Shown: positions 20,928 through 34,000 of the stretch, piece by piece
Layout of the letters: the number at the start of each line of letters is the position of its first letter
How positions within the stretch are numbered: position 1 is the stretch's first letter
From: Limonium bicolor
Taxonomy: Eukaryota > Streptophyta > Magnoliopsida > Caryophyllales > Plumbaginaceae
NCBI GenBank assembly: GCA_023374045.1
Contig: CM041777.1
Location: 481,593,594-481,657,593, forward strand
Length of the DNA stretch: 64,000 nucleotides
Direction of reading: 5' to 3'
Notes under the pieces: generated by a model
Databases searched by the model: none
The model's input: the letters and a program-made list of their open reading frames with translations, nothing else
What the model was told of the DNA's origin: nothing
Made by a program: the position numbers and the translations under genes

Positions 20928-22200
20928 AGGAGCGCATTCTACGAGAGTCACAATGTTCTTCTGTTTCTATCCATCCGGGAGCTTCAAAAATGTATAAAGA
21001 CATGAAGCGTTACTTCTGGTGGACTGGGATGAAAAGTGACGTTACTGAGTTTGTAGTGAGATGCCTAACTTGCCAGAAGGTAAAGTTCGAGCACAGCGAC
21101 CTGGAGGCATGGTTCAATCAATGCCAGTTCCAGAGTGGAAGTTTCATGATATCTCCATGGATTTCGTGGTTGGACTCCCACCTACCAGGGGAGGTCTGAA
21201 CATGATATGGGTTGTAGTTGATCGCCTGACCAAGGTAGCCCGATTCATACCGATGAAGGACACTTGGAAGGTAACGAAGCTTGCTGAACTGTTCGATAAA
21301 GAGATCATGAGACACCACGGAGTACCTAAGACCATAGTATCTGACAGAGACACCAGATTCCTTTCGAGATACTGGAAAACTACACGGGAAGCGGTGGGTA
21401 CAGAATTGAAGCTAAGTACCGCGTTCCACCCTCAGACAGATGGTCAGACTGAGCGTACGATTCAGACACTTGAGGACATGTTGCGAGCATGTGCCTTGGA
21501 CTTGCAGGGTAGTTGGATCGATAAGTTGCATCTGATCGAGTTTTCATACAACAATAGCTATCATGCTACGATCAAGATGGCACCTTTCCAAGCATTGTAC
21601 GGCAGACCATGTCGCACACCACTCTGTTGGGATGAGTCAAGTGAAGCGGTCATCATAGGACCGGAGTACTTGGAGCAAGTTCAGGCTGAGGTTCAGCAAA
21701 TTCGAGAGAATATGAAGGCAGCCCAGGATAGACAGAAGTCGTATGCTGATACGCGACGACGAGACTTAGAGTTCTCTGTGAACGATCAGGTATTTCTGCG
21801 GGTTTCAACGATGAAGGGAGTATTCAGATTTGGACAGAAGGGCAAGTTGAGCCCAAAGTATGTTGGTCCTTATACCATTACAGAGCGGGTGGGCCCAGTT
21901 GCTTACAGGTTAGACCTACCTGGTGAGCTGGGTAAGGTGCATGATGTTTTCCACATCTCACAGCTTAAGAAATACATGCACCACCCCTCCCATGTTTTGC
22001 AAGCTGAACGGCTAACCATAGAGCCAACCATGAGATCAGTAGAGACCCCTCAGAGGATTCTGGACTTGAAGACTAGGGACACTTGCCACTAGTCAATGAG
22101 ACTGGTGAAGGTTCTCTGGTCCTACCAGGACGTCGAGGAGGCTACTTGGGAGTTAGAGGATAAGATGCGGGCGAAGTACCCTTCGCTCTTTTCAGACTAG
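20928..22200 (+). pseudogene. Integrase with C-terminal chromodomain of element B
   Basis: The HHCC finger is at 20940-21080 ([29 protein letters not shown]). After a shift, the 343-codon frame ending at 22092 has the D-D-E core in [30 protein letters not shown] and [14 protein letters not shown], then the GPF/Y-type module ([20 protein letters not shown]) and the conserved [17 protein letters not shown] at 22090-22092 cuts the chromodomain, which continues in frame to 22200: LVKVLWSYQDVEEATWELED, KMRAKYPSLFSD. Chromodomains steer insertion to marked heterochromatin, which fits the chromovirus assignment. Confidence 0.93.
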
Positions 22201-22512
22201 TCTTCTTGTTAAGGGTATCGGGCATACCCCTTTTAAGGGGGGTAGAGCCTCTTTGCTTTTAAGTTGTAAGCAAACAATCACATAGTGCTGATAGTTGTTT
22301 GTTGCTTACTCAGTGTTAAGTATGTATTATACTTTGTGACAGACCTTATGAGTCTGAACCTTAATAAATGTGGCCAACATTTTGAGTCAGAAAGCGTATA
22401 TACTGTTGTGTGATATATGTGATTGATTGTGTATGTGAAGTTACCTGTGTATTCTAAGAGATATTAGATGCATAGGAACTTTGGGGACAAAGTTCTTTTA
22501 AGGGGGGTAGAT
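22201..22512 (+). other. 3' untranslated region and polypurine tract of element B
   Basis: There is no open frame. The tract AAGGGGGGTAG at 22500-22510, two bases from the LTR start at 22513, is the plus-strand primer. A similar purine run (TAAGGGGGGTAGAG) occurs at about 22236-22249. Confidence 0.88.
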
Positions 22513-25500
22513 TGAAATACCTTAAACCTTAGTATATGATGAACTATCTAATTATAATATATTACATTAGAAAAGAGTTTAAACAACAATGTACACAAAA
22601 ACATACCTTAAGCGTTTAACCGAAAACGCACCTTAGAGCACGAAAATGTGCTTTAAGGAGAAATGTGCCTTAAGCATTTATACATGGAACTAAAAGGCTA
22701 ATAAGCCTAAATACCATTAATAGGTAAGGTGAAAACAATAAAATGGTCAAAGAACCATTGCGTTTACACACAAATTAAGTATACAAGTCCACACAAAAAC
22801 CGATACTAAACTCACGAGAGTCAAGGAGAAACCACTAAACGACTTGGTTTAAGTTGGAATTAGCAACATGCTATTTCACGAACAAAGTTTCTAAAGGTTG
22901 TAAATGTACTAATAATACATTTAAACTAGCCAAAACAAATTGCAAAATCAATGTGAACCGGGAAGCACATAAAATGTGTTTTAAGGCATTTTTGGCCTTG
23001 TAACATACCTATAACATGGTATATGTCATAATGAACGAAATTAAGTCATTAAATGTTACATAAATACAAGATAAAACAAAAAAATCAGATCAAATGGAGG
23101 GAGGGGCTGCCGACAGCAAGGGGACTCACCAAGGCATTATTTGCCTTTACTTTTTACTATTACACCTAATCAAGACTTCCTTGCATTGCATTATTACCTT
23201 GTACCCTTAGTGAATCATTACCCAGACTCTTACCTATCAAATGAGAGCTTCTAAATTCGGAACTCATCCTCTCTTTGAAGGAAGAACACAAAACAAAGCC
23301 AAACTTCACGATTTTGAACCTTAAAGAACACCCGTCCTTGTAAGAATCATAACTTTCTCGTCCTAGCTCCAAATCACAAGATTGATAGCTCGTTGGAATC
23401 CTCTCTTCAAGAGCTTTACAACCATAGGTCATGAGCCCCAAGATTCGCAGGAAAAACCACTAAGAAGTGCCCTTGATTCTCGAGGTAAAACATTGCCTTC
23501 TTGAAAACTTCTTATTCTTTGGTTTTTGTTACAGCCTATTGGCATGGGATACTAACCCATCTTATTCTTCATCTTATTGTATAGTTTTTGGGGCAATACC
23601 TTTAGCAAATTGCTGGCCAAATTTCTAAGGAATTCGAGCTTAAATATTAAGCTAAAAGTCTAATATACAAGGTAAACTCTAAAACTACCTATTTCATGGT
23701 TCTAAATGTTGATCTATATATGATCTAACCTATCATATACTTTGTTTATTATTACCGAATTTAGTACGTGTTAGATTTAATTTTTAGCACCTAAAATGTT
23801 AATATTTTGTAAATCTAAAATTAGATCTATAATCCTTATGATATAAGCTTTAATATAAGCTATCATAATATATAAGAAAAGTTCATATACTATTATTTAA
23901 GGGATGGCCGAAAATTAAGAAGGCTTATTTGAGTTAGAAAAATTATATAACTAAGTTAAATTAAAGGAATTAGTATAATTAAGTGTAATATGTAAAATTG
24001 TGAAGTTTTGGTAATATATTGTAATTGCCGAAAACATATATGATTGATTATGAAATTTATGAAGTTTAGATGATGGGAAAATAATTGTAGAATTAAGTTT
24101 ACAATTTATAAAGAGTTTATAAGTATTACTAGAATTTATAAGGTTTTTGGTATATTTAAAGTTAATAAAAGATAGTAATATATACTACAACATTAGATAA
24201 TTAAATCTGGTGATTTAGAGATGTTTAAAATGATTTTTGATGTCCAAAAATCTGTAGGAAAATTAGTTACGAAAATTAGAAATTAATTAGAGTTAATTTG
24301 GTTATTAAATGAGTTAGGATAAAAGAAAGACCACAAGGGTAAAATGGTAATTTCCCTGGTCAAACTTGGTCAAACGTGGTCAAACTTGGTCAATGGCAGT
24401 TTGTAAAGTGTTTAGAGAAGCTAAGATAAAATTTGTAGCAAAAGATTAGATATTAAAAGGATAAAGGAAAAAAGTTAAGTTAAATTAACTTTAGGGGTAG
24501 TTTGGTAATTTCTGGAAATTGAGGGTTTGACCGTAATAGCCTGGTCAAACCTATATATTTTGGTAATTGACCAAAAGAATAAAAGAAATTAATTAAATAA
24601 GACTTGGAAGAAATTAGAAATAAAAATAACAAGTTTAGAACTTATTATAATAAGAATAGAGATTAACAGGAAACTATGAGTAAGTAATGTAAATAACACA
24701 TTTTATGTGTTTAGAAGGTTAAGGAAATTAAATAAAGAATTTAGAAACAAGTTGTAAAAGAAACAGAGTTAAAACAAGGTTAAAGGAGACCCGTATATAA
24801 GTTAAGGTATACGAGGGGTATACCCGTAATTTAATAAGTATAGGAGGAATTATTACTTAAGCTATTTTTAATAAAAATACAAGTTATATTGGGAAAATAA
24901 ATAAATACGTATAATGAATAGTAAATACGTATACATGAATAGTAAATACGTATAAATGAATAGTAAATACGTATACATGAATAGTAAATACGTATAAATG
25001 AATAGTAAATACGTATAAATGAACAGTAAATACGTATACATGAATAGTGAATACGTATACGTGAATAGTAAAATACGTATACGTGAATAGTAAAATACGG
25101 TGAATAGTAAAATATGGTGAATAGTGAAAATACAAAATTAAGTTATTTAACCACGCCGTCCAAATGAACTATAGGAGCGGAGTAGGTGACCGGAATAGTC
25201 GAGACGTCATCCAGGAGTTGACAAACGTAGATAGGCTAAGGTATGGGATTCTTGTAGCTTGTTTGCTAACGGGGTCTACCTCGGTTTGTGTGCTATGTGT
25301 TATTGTGATACGACCAAACAAGATTAAGCATGAAGCCGATTTACTGTATTGTTATTGTGTCCATTGTACACTAACATTACTTGATTCAGAGCTTGTTCAT
25401 TAACTTTTTTAATAAACAATTGTATAAAGTTATCAGTACCCCTATTGTTAGATGGTTAATACCGAGAGAGGTTTAACTAACCAATTGTCAAAGAGACTTC

Positions 25501-26450
25501 AGCTAACTGGAACTTGTGACGAGAGGAATCCGGGACTGACTCCGGTCATGCATGTTCAGGTTTAGGAGGTCGGCATCTGTATCAATCTGTCTTCCGCCTA
25601 GGGTCGACAACTGACCCGGCCATCTCGAGTGAACAGTTCGAGATGGGAGGCAACTTCAGGAGGCGCAGGAGGGTCAAGCCCACACCCCTCATAACTTAAG
25701 AATTATTGTTTATTAAACCAATGGGGCTAATACCTCATTGGATAGGGTTACTTTGACCCGACAAAATAAACAATTCATTTAGAGAACAACCAATTCTAAT
25801 AGGAGAATGGTTGACACTTATAAGGAATGGTCAAACACGAGAACTAAACAATTCTCAGGCCTCAGGATTTAGGAATCTAACTTACTCATTAATGGACGTC
25901 CATTACGATGTACGATTTATTTGAGATGTGAATGTTTTACATAAATGTATTGTTGTTATTGTACTTCTTATTATTGTTGTATGAATAACCAACTGCATGT
26001 ATACGACAAGTAGCCGTGTGTAGCCCTGATAGCTTGTGGGCTGCACGTTTTCTGTACCAGCAATATGCTGAGCCCCTTGGGGCCTGTGATTTAAACTTTG
26101 CAGGTAGGTGCCAGACAAGGACCCAGCCTGAGAGTAGGAGTGGGTACAACACTATGGGTTCAATTCTCATTACGAGTGTGCCTGTACACTCGCTTTATAA
26201 ACTGTGGTAGTAAGTTGTAATAATAGGAGAGATACTTCAGACTCGGTATTGTATTTGTTTAAGACTTGTACGTACTTACGTTCGGTACACTCGGGTCCAT
26301 CAGACCGTAGCTTGAGACTGGAATAGGCCTAGTTAGTCACGTGGGTGACTAACGGCGGTAACACCAACTCTTAGTACTTTCTTCCGCTGTGTTGTAATAA
26401 TGTTGCAGGTTTGTTTGTGATGGTTCAGGTTTAGCAGTTGGGGTGTTACA
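22513..26450 (+). repeat. 3' LTR of element B (3938 bp)
   Basis: It begins TGAAATACC and ends GGTGTTACA, collinear with 12194-16188. The array at 24904-25130 is a shorter and rearranged form of the 21-bp repeat. Many differences from the 5' LTR are single-base changes in runs (for example GGAGGAGGGG against GGAGGGAGGGG near 23095). Confidence 0.95.
24904..25130 (+). repeat. 21-bp tandem array in the 3' LTR of element B
   Basis: This is the same repeat family as 14611-14868, with units like GAATAGTAAATACGTATAC. It lacks the irregular first units seen in the 5' copy. Confidence 0.88.
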
Positions 26451-26455
26451 AGTAG
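26451..26455 (+). other. Right target-site duplication of element B (AGTAG)
   Basis: AGTAG follows the LTR end directly and matches 12189-12193 exactly. Taking out element B and one copy leaves the TNP2 frame reading through NDSSSWYYGVIEDIWEL. Confidence 0.95.
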
Positions 26456-26880
26456 TTGGTATTATGGTGTCATAGAGGACATATGGGAACTAAACTATCA
26501 CGTTGATTCGTTTCTAGTGTTCCGCTGCATTGGGGTGGACACCGACATAGACTCCAAAGTGATAATGGACTTATTTGGTTAATCTTTCACGTGTTACAAC
26601 TTATAAGAAAGATCAATTTGTGTTGGGTAAAGACTGTGACCAGGTGTTTTATGTTGAAGACCAAATGATAGTAGATGGTCTGTTGTTCTTCCAGGGAGAA
26701 GACCGTTTTTGTTTGAGGATGAAAACAATGACGATGAGGATAATGAGATGATAGATGAAACAATATCGTTGCATACAGGGTTGCATGATTCAACTGATGA
26801 TTTACAAATGATGATGTTCAGACCATCTACGCTCGATCAGACCATAATGAGGGGGTTGGGGTAGGAAACAGATCATGATA
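26456..26880 (+). pseudogene. TNP2-like transposase, 3' end after element B
   Basis: The frame starting at the insertion point encodes WYYGVIEDIWELNYH, a signature of the C-terminal DUF4216-type domain of TNP2 proteins. It is followed by FLVFRCIGVDTD and, after a shift or stop, KKDQFVLGKDCDQVFYVEDQ. It is the tail of the gene starting at 9338. No frame is kept past about 26800; an acidic stretch rich in Asp/Glu/Asn codons follows. Confidence 0.85.
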
Positions 26881-27039
26881 TATGTTACTATGTCTAGGTA
26901 ACACCATTGGTTAAAATTACATTATATAATTCGTATTATTGTTGTTACAATGTTATCAAAATTAATTATTTATGTTTATTTTTGCAATTATACACTGTTC
27001 CATGAATATTGATCTAATGTTTGTGTTTTTTTCCACCAG

Positions 27040-30000
27040 TGGATGATCATCCGATTGACGATCCTATAGGACAGCTGCTCACAACTGGGGAAATTCAGCC
27101 CCAGTAGAGTAGACCGGCAAAACACACCACACGAGGTGGTAAAAGAAATCAAACACAGCAGCATCCCAGCACAGCAGACTGAGGCAGCTAGGCCTTCACA
27201 GGAGATACAAGTTCCTCCTTCGCCTCTCAAGAAACCCAAAAAACGAGGGGCTACCCGTGGGCTGAAAGCAAATAGAGACCCCCTGACCAAGCCTTTGGAG
27301 TTCAATGAGTTTAATCAGCCCATGGGTACTTGGAAATATGATTTCACTGCTCTAGCTAGGCATTTCGTGAGTATATATTTCAATATAAACCACCATTGGA
27401 AGCAAGTGCCTCAGGCGTTAAGGAGCAGATATTTGAACGTCTTCAGGTATTTGTTTATATTTATAGTTTGTTTTAAGATTAATGTAGTTACTATTTTACA
27501 CTAATCCATTTTTTTTTTGCATATAGTCCCAATTCAGTATAGATCCTTCTATGAAGGGTGATGTGATGAAGGGGATTACCACACAGTTTAAAGACTTCAG
27601 ATCTCTGCTCACGAGGCAATACATTTACTGTGAGGAGCCCGCAGAGATAGAGGAGGCAGCAGGTGAAGATGTGGATGATCGGAGACCACCGTGGCAAAAA
27701 TACGATGGTATTACTGAAGAGCAGTGGAAGGAGTTGTTGCGAAGCGTTTGACCCCTGAGTTCAAGGTGAGTTTCACACTAGTAGTTGTTCTTTTGTATGA
27801 TAAATGTTTAAAGTGTCCTTAGAGTTCATTTGGTTAATTAGTCTTTTTCATATATTATTTGAATAATTTGTCTTTTCATATACATATATATAGGCTATAC
27901 GTGAGAAACAACAACAAAATGGTAAAAAAAATTGTTACCCCCCAACACATGGGGAGTACAAGTATTGCTCAGCGTGTGCCGCAGTGGGAGAAAGAGGGGT
28001 TGTTGCCAGCTGAATCAAATGTTAGGGAAAGAAGGATGAAGGTTTGGGACTTAAGTTGACGGAAGAAACCTTCAAATCCGGCGGCACCTGCTCAGTATGA
28101 TGACGCCACGAGAGAAGTCATCAACCAAATGGTAAGTGATTTTTAGTTTAAAAAATGTTTATTATATTTATAGAGTAACAATAGCAGTTACATGAAACGA
28201 ATGTATCCTTATTGAATTATTAAACTCCATAACAGGAAGAGTTAAGCTCCCAAATCACCCAGGGCACTTGGCAGCCCGTTAGGCAGGATGATCCACTTTC
28301 CCGCGCTCTCGGGAAGAAGGATCATCCGGGTCGTGCAGTAGGCTTTGGTGGTCATGTCGGTATACGCCAAGCCTTCGGTAATCATGGGTCCAGACACAGT
28401 GCAGGAGGGAGTATTACATATGAGGAGCACTTACGCCAGAATGCGGAGCTCGAGCAGCGACTACGAAATGAATTTTAGCAGCAAATCGCTCAAGCTATGG
28501 AGATGATGCGATCTGAGAGGATGAATCAGGAGGTTTTCTAGACCACCAGATCAGGCACAAGCATCAGAGCCCGCACCAGTGCCTCCCAGTAGTGTTCACT
28601 CCATCAACCCATTTCCATATTCATCTCTCAAGTTTAGAACAACATGTTAACTACAAATACAAAAAAAACAAATTATACACTTTTTTATGTGCATCTAAAA
28701 TCTTTAATTTTGGAAATTTAGAAACCGATTGACTGCACATTGTTCCAAGTGATTGGTGTGGACAAAGTCGAAGTAGGGTGGGGAAAACTTTTCAAGTCTT
28801 CTCCTGGTGACACCGTGAGGAATGTAGCGCTCCGAGAGTACCATGTCCGGGTGCTTGTTGATGGTTACGCGCGTGCGTACGTGGATTGTCAGATACCAGT
28901 GCCCAGTGCAGACATATCCACCCTTCGTCAAGCTGAATCCATGACAATACAGTGGCCCATTAGATTGATTAAGCTTGGGGAGCAGCAGGTAACCCTATGA
29001 AAAAACTAATTCTTTAACATATCCTAGAGTAAAACATATACTTATTAAATTAATATATTAGGAACACTTTCAATCAAATTCTGATAAGGCAAAAGGAAAG
29101 AGAGTTGTTGTTGCACCAGCTAATCCTTCGATGGCATCCGCGACTAGAGTTGTGATGAGATCGACTTTGCTTCAACCGGCGGTTTTGAATGTCTTACCCC
29201 CCGAGCTGAAACTATTGCACTCCACACTGTTGATGACACCACCAGCAAGAGATTCGGTTACAATGGAACCAAGACCGGATCTTTTTTACTATAGAGTCGC
29301 TCAGAGTTTTGAAATCTATCTTACTGATTTTGTGGAGTTGTTCACGAAGGATTGGTTGAGTGCGTCGATTCTCAAATCGGCTTGCATGTGAGTAATTAGC
29401 ATACCTTGTACACATTTTACTCTGTATATTTGAAAATTAAATCACTAATAGTGGTTTCTGTATATTATGCAGGTTTGTTGATGACAAGGCGGTCCAAGTA
29501 CATGAGAATAGTAGTTTCGGGTTCTTATGCCTGACTACTGTTCTGAAGCTAATATGGGATCTGACCCCCAAGCTTTGGTCCAGTACTTGTCGACTGTGAT
29601 ACATGCGTGTGCAGTTGCTGATAAATCTTACAATAATGCTGCCACTTCACCAGGGTAAGAATTTTATCAAATGTTAAGTTAGTTTAAAAATTATGATATT
29701 TGTATTATGTAATTGATTGAATTAAGTTCTGCTTGTATTGTAATCTATGAACAGCCGACACTGGTCTTTGCTCGTTCTATGTCTAAAAAGCCTAAGAGTC
29801 CTGCAGCTTGACTCAGCATTTCGGTGTCCCAAGAGGCCAGTTATATATAACATGTTGATGAGGTGATGAATTTACTTAACTTGATTAATTATCAATTTTT
29901 AGTTATTTCTTAATCATCTGGTTGATAACTTTTACTTTATCTGTGTGTATGAATTCTAGTGCCTTTGTATTTGTACTAACGCAACTCTGGGGAGAGAGAA

Positions 30001-30424
30001 TTAAGAACATTCCGTGGAATGAAGTCAAGGTATTTTTGTAGTCCTTATTCAAATTTTGTAATATGTTCATTAGTTTTGAAATAGGAACAATATTATAATT
30101 TATGTGTTAAATCGATTTTGAATATGTACGTATATGAATGTGCAGTGTCCACAGCAGCCGGGAGGTTCAGAATGTGGCTACTATATCATGCGGTTTATGA
30201 GTGACTTGATAGCGGGACCGAGACTCTTTCCAGAGAAGTCTCTAGACAAGGTAAGTAGCATTCTCGAAATATTTGGGTTTTGTAGATAATTTTTAACATT
30301 GATTCTTAAACTCAAAGTATTATTAGCAACTAATCATATTTCTTTTTTTGTTAATTTCAAGGCTTTTGAAGAGTTGGAAGAAGGTTACGATGAAAGACAT
30401 ATAACCGAGGTGCTCGAGGAATAG
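27040..30424 (+). pseudogene. Second CACTA gene: En/Spm-type protein with Ulp1-like C-terminal protease
   Basis: The gene is multi-exon. A Lys/Pro-rich N-terminus (27136) leads to FNEFNQPMGTWKYDFTALAR. Further blocks at 27530-27750 and 27900-28550 (PQWEKEGLLPAESNVRERR, EELSSQITQGTWQ) match the plant En/Spm (Ptta) family, though with stops. A later block (28740-28990) follows. The C-terminal exons form a C48 peptidase: RHWSLLVLCLKSLRVLQLDS with His at 29759 and Asp at 29810, an exon at 29960-30029 (TQLWGERIKNIPWNEVK), then CPQQPGGSECGYYIMRFMSD at 30146-30250 with the Gln and Cys (30173-30175). The last exon (30362-30424) ends in TAG. Ulp1 enzymes cut SUMO-type tags; such domains are common in CACTA second genes. 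Confidence 0.82.
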
Positions 30425-31067
30425 GCAGAATACATGAGCATTAATGTAGGTTGCTTTTAGTGTTTGGAAGGATTGAGTAGGATGTTTTTAAAATTCTCAT
30501 GACACAATTGTGGTTTCTGTAAAGATTATGTTGATGTTTGATTAATTTGCTCAAATTTGTAAGTGTAAGTGGATTATTGCCCGTAGATGGGTTTGGTGGC
30601 CATTTAAATGGTGAAATGGTTGATCTACTGCCCCACTGTGGTGGCATTGTTAATTATTATATGTTAACAGGTTTGATTGATTCTTGGGTGTGTTTGGTAC
30701 AATTGTAGGGTGGAATGGAAAAAAAAACAACCTATTGCAGCGGTTCTTATTTAAGAACCGCTGCAATAGGCCCTGTCAATATTTTCTGAAGATAACCTAA
30801 TGCAGCGGTTCCCTTAACAACCGCTACGATATGTTGTTTTTTTTTTTAAAAAAAAAAGTCTAACGCAACGGTTCTTTTAACAACCGTTGCGGTAGAGTAC
30901 CTACTACTGCAGCGGTTGTAGAACCGCTACGGTAGGTACCTACCGCAGCGGTTGTTAAAAGAACCGCTGTGTTAGGTTACCTACCGCGGCGGCACCCATC
31001 TCAGCGGTTTTCAACCGCTGCTATAGGTACCAAACAACCGCTGTGATAGACCATTTCTGTACTAGTG
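30425..31067 (+). repeat. CACTA right subterminal repeats and terminus
   Basis: After an AT-rich 3' UTR (30425-30720), at least nine copies of the GCAGCGGTT / AACCGCTGC motif occur in both orientations between 30725 and 31045. Several pair into hairpins (for example ACCTACTACTGCAGCGG and its partner around 30900-30965). The element finishes GACCATTTCTGTACTAGTG at 31067. Confidence 0.9.
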
Positions 31068-34000
31068 TGATGAGTCACGCCTATCCACTAGTGCTCCCGA
31101 GCTCGTATCTAGCAGTCCGTACCTCTGTAATATATTGTTCTAACATCAGTGTCTATATCACGAGACTGCTTAACTATTACAGATAGGTTCAAGCCTTTAC
31201 CCCGTATCTAACCCCTTAGTCGGTTGTTTGTTTAACTCGGGTTTGTTATTAATTCTCGGGATTTCGGTTTTATGACATACTACAATTTATGTATAGATAA
31301 TATTCAATACTGTAATCATATTCAGTACCTGGGAATTATTCTCCTAATACTCACGCATTAGCGAGGTTAATTGTCTTGCACGTTTACATACACACACTTA
31401 CATGCGTGCATGACTAATCGCATACATTTATTTATGCATACATATAATATGGTTTATTACCATGTCTCATTAGGTCAAGTTATATCTTCACTTACAATTG
31501 CATAATATCTTGTGTGTGTTGGTTAATTAATCTACTTGGCCAAGTTGTGTTGATGGGTCAACGTAGTTTTACTTGGTCAACGTTTCAAGACAATGTTTCC
31601 TAATAGTCAATATTTAATTATCGATTTATATTACATTGCATTATAACACTTATAATTATATTCCTAACACATAGTTCCCCTCACATTAATCCCATGTGGT
31701 TTCTTATTCACATTACATGTTCACCTTGTATTCACATAATGAATTAATTCTTTATTTTATGTGAGACACTTGTATTTATTTGTGTTATCTATTCACAAAT
31801 CCTTTTACCAAGGATTCATCTTAATGTTAAACATGGTATTTTATACATTATCATGTTCCTTATATTATAAGGTTTCTAACCATGTGTTATACTCCCCAAC
31901 TTCCCAATTTAATCTCCTCACTATATGTGATTGTTTACAAGGCATATTCATACCATAATAATTCCTTTATAATATTCTCTCTTATACTTTAATATAATGC
32001 CACTCTAAATCATTTTAAACCTTATAATATATTGTTCATTGTTTCTGAAAATTCTCAAAACAACCTTAATACTTTCGGTATTCTAATCCTTTTTCCCTTC
32101 ATTTTTGATTATTTACACAATCGCCCCAAATACTATTTGTTGTTATCTTTTCTTTCATTATTTAATTTATAACCTAAGATTCGAAAACATTATAATATAC
32201 AAACATATATACATATATATATATGACTAATTCGAACAGCAACCCCCTTCTTTTCCAGATTTATATTACCTTACCTTCAACTTTCTTATTATTACATATT
32301 ACCCCTCTTTATTTTGTAAACTTACAATTTAATACCTAGAACTTTATATTATACATACTAACTTATTTAATTCCAAAAATTCCCAAAATAGTTGTATAAA
32401 TTTTCAAACAGCCCCTAGACTGTTCCAATATTACTTTCCACCCTAAGTTTCGGTTATTAACACATAATAACCCCATAAGTTTTATAAATGTCACATTTTA
32501 ATACTTAAACTATATATTATAACCTTAGTTTATTAAATCACTAAAATCAATCCAAATTCACAAAATTTATGTGCGTCCCTTGCTTGTCATATTAACCTCA
32601 TTCCAGCCCATAACTTTCGAAAATTACATAACACACCCAAATAGTTTTATAATTTTCATTTTTAACTTAATTCTTTATCTAAATTACCAAATCAATTAAT
32701 TATTTTTTCTAACTTGGTCAAACATCATATGTGGTCAAGGTTGACCACCCAAACACTCCTTTGACCAGCATTTATCATTAATTACAAAAATACCCCTCTT
32801 ATCTCTCTAGTTTTACATTTAAGTGTTTAAACTTTATAAAAATTACATTTTATGTTTTTAAAATTCCTAAACAACCCCGTTCAGTTTTATTTATTGTGTA
32901 GCACCCTAAACTTTGTTTATTTATGGTTTGACCCCCTTGGCAAGTCTTATGTTCATTTTAACACTTATAAAGTTTATAATCATATTATAACTTTATATTT
33001 AATTTATGCTACATCTAAATCCATCATTATTCATCCAAAATGTTCCTAGGTGAATATGTTCACTAAAATTACATCTTTGCACCAGAAACTTATATAATAC
33101 ATTTTATCGACCAGAAACTTAGTAAATAATATTTAAAGCTTTAAATAACTATAATAAAATGGCCTAAACATATGGCCTTCAACATAACATAAACTTAACT
33201 TTAAAATGACATTGAAATGCCCATAACCATATATTATACACGGCTTTGTTACAGTTTTTCACCTAACTCTTAAAATCATTTTTCTTTCACTTTTAACTTA
33301 TAAACTTGACTTTAACAAGTCATTGTCACCAAGATTCCCTAACCAAACATATAACAATCATTTCTACACATTTACAAGGTTTAAAACAACACATATACCA
33401 ATACATGTTGTCGACCATAATTTACATTACAAGGTAATAACCTTTTAAGCATTAAAATGGTTTTAAGAGTTCTTTCCTTGTTTTAAATCAACTAGGAAGT
33501 CCAAGCAGCTCCTATATGCTCTCAGCACTATGTACATACACCTTAGGTTAGATTTTTGTATGACATTTTGCTGAGCCATGAATAAGCTTTTAAAGCTTAA
33601 TTAAGGAGTTTACCTCTTAGGCTTGGTTTTCTCTTTGGAATCCACCACACTTCCCACAGCACCTTAGAGGTGAGAAATATACCATTAGGTCATGGTTTAC
33701 ACAAGGAATGAAGCTTTAGTTAGTGACTTTTCCAAATGACAAGTGTAAGGAGTTTTTAAGGCAATATTAAAGAGAGATTTTACCTTGAAGTTTTGGGAGT
33801 TTTTAAAGTGTGGGTTCTTGGCCCCTATAAAATTATAAGAGCCTTAGTTTTTGTAGGAAAAAAGATAAGAGAGATTAAGTCTTGAATAGCCATGGAAATC
33901 CATGATTTTACCTTCATTTGGAGCCCTTTTTAGGTGGGTTTTGGAGCAGCTCTTTGGCTCAATGAAGAGGGATGGAAACACTAATAAAATATGTATCAAA

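Larger units (their letters stand above)
12194..26450 (+). mobile_element. Element B: complete 14.3-kb Ty3/gypsy chromovirus-type retrotransposon with AlkB domain
   Basis: The LTRs are at 12194-16188 and 22513-26450 and both run TGAAATACC to GTGTTACA, flanked by the 5-bp duplication AGTAG. The internal region is 6.3 kb: primer site, gag, two zinc knuckles, AlkB-like domain, protease, RT, RNase H, integrase, chromodomain, polypurine tract. The initiator-Met primer site and the terminal chromodomain suggest the Tekay/Del chromovirus lineage. LTRs make up 56% of the element. All parts are present, but gag-pol is split by several frameshifts and stops. Confidence 0.96.
6757..31067 (+). mobile_element. 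CACTA (En/Spm) DNA transposon, interrupted by element B
   Basis: The left end begins CACTAGTACAAAAATGG and the right end finishes in its inverted complement CCATTTCTGTACTAGTG. Both ends carry dense subterminal copies of a CCGCTGCGATAG-type motif in both orientations, a hallmark of CACTA elements. Inside are a TNP2-like transposase gene and a second gene with an En/Spm-associated domain and a Ulp1-like protease. Subtracting element B and its duplication leaves about 10 kb, a normal size. The 3-bp flanks are GTG on the left and TGA on the right, so the expected target duplication is not intact. Confidence 0.93.
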
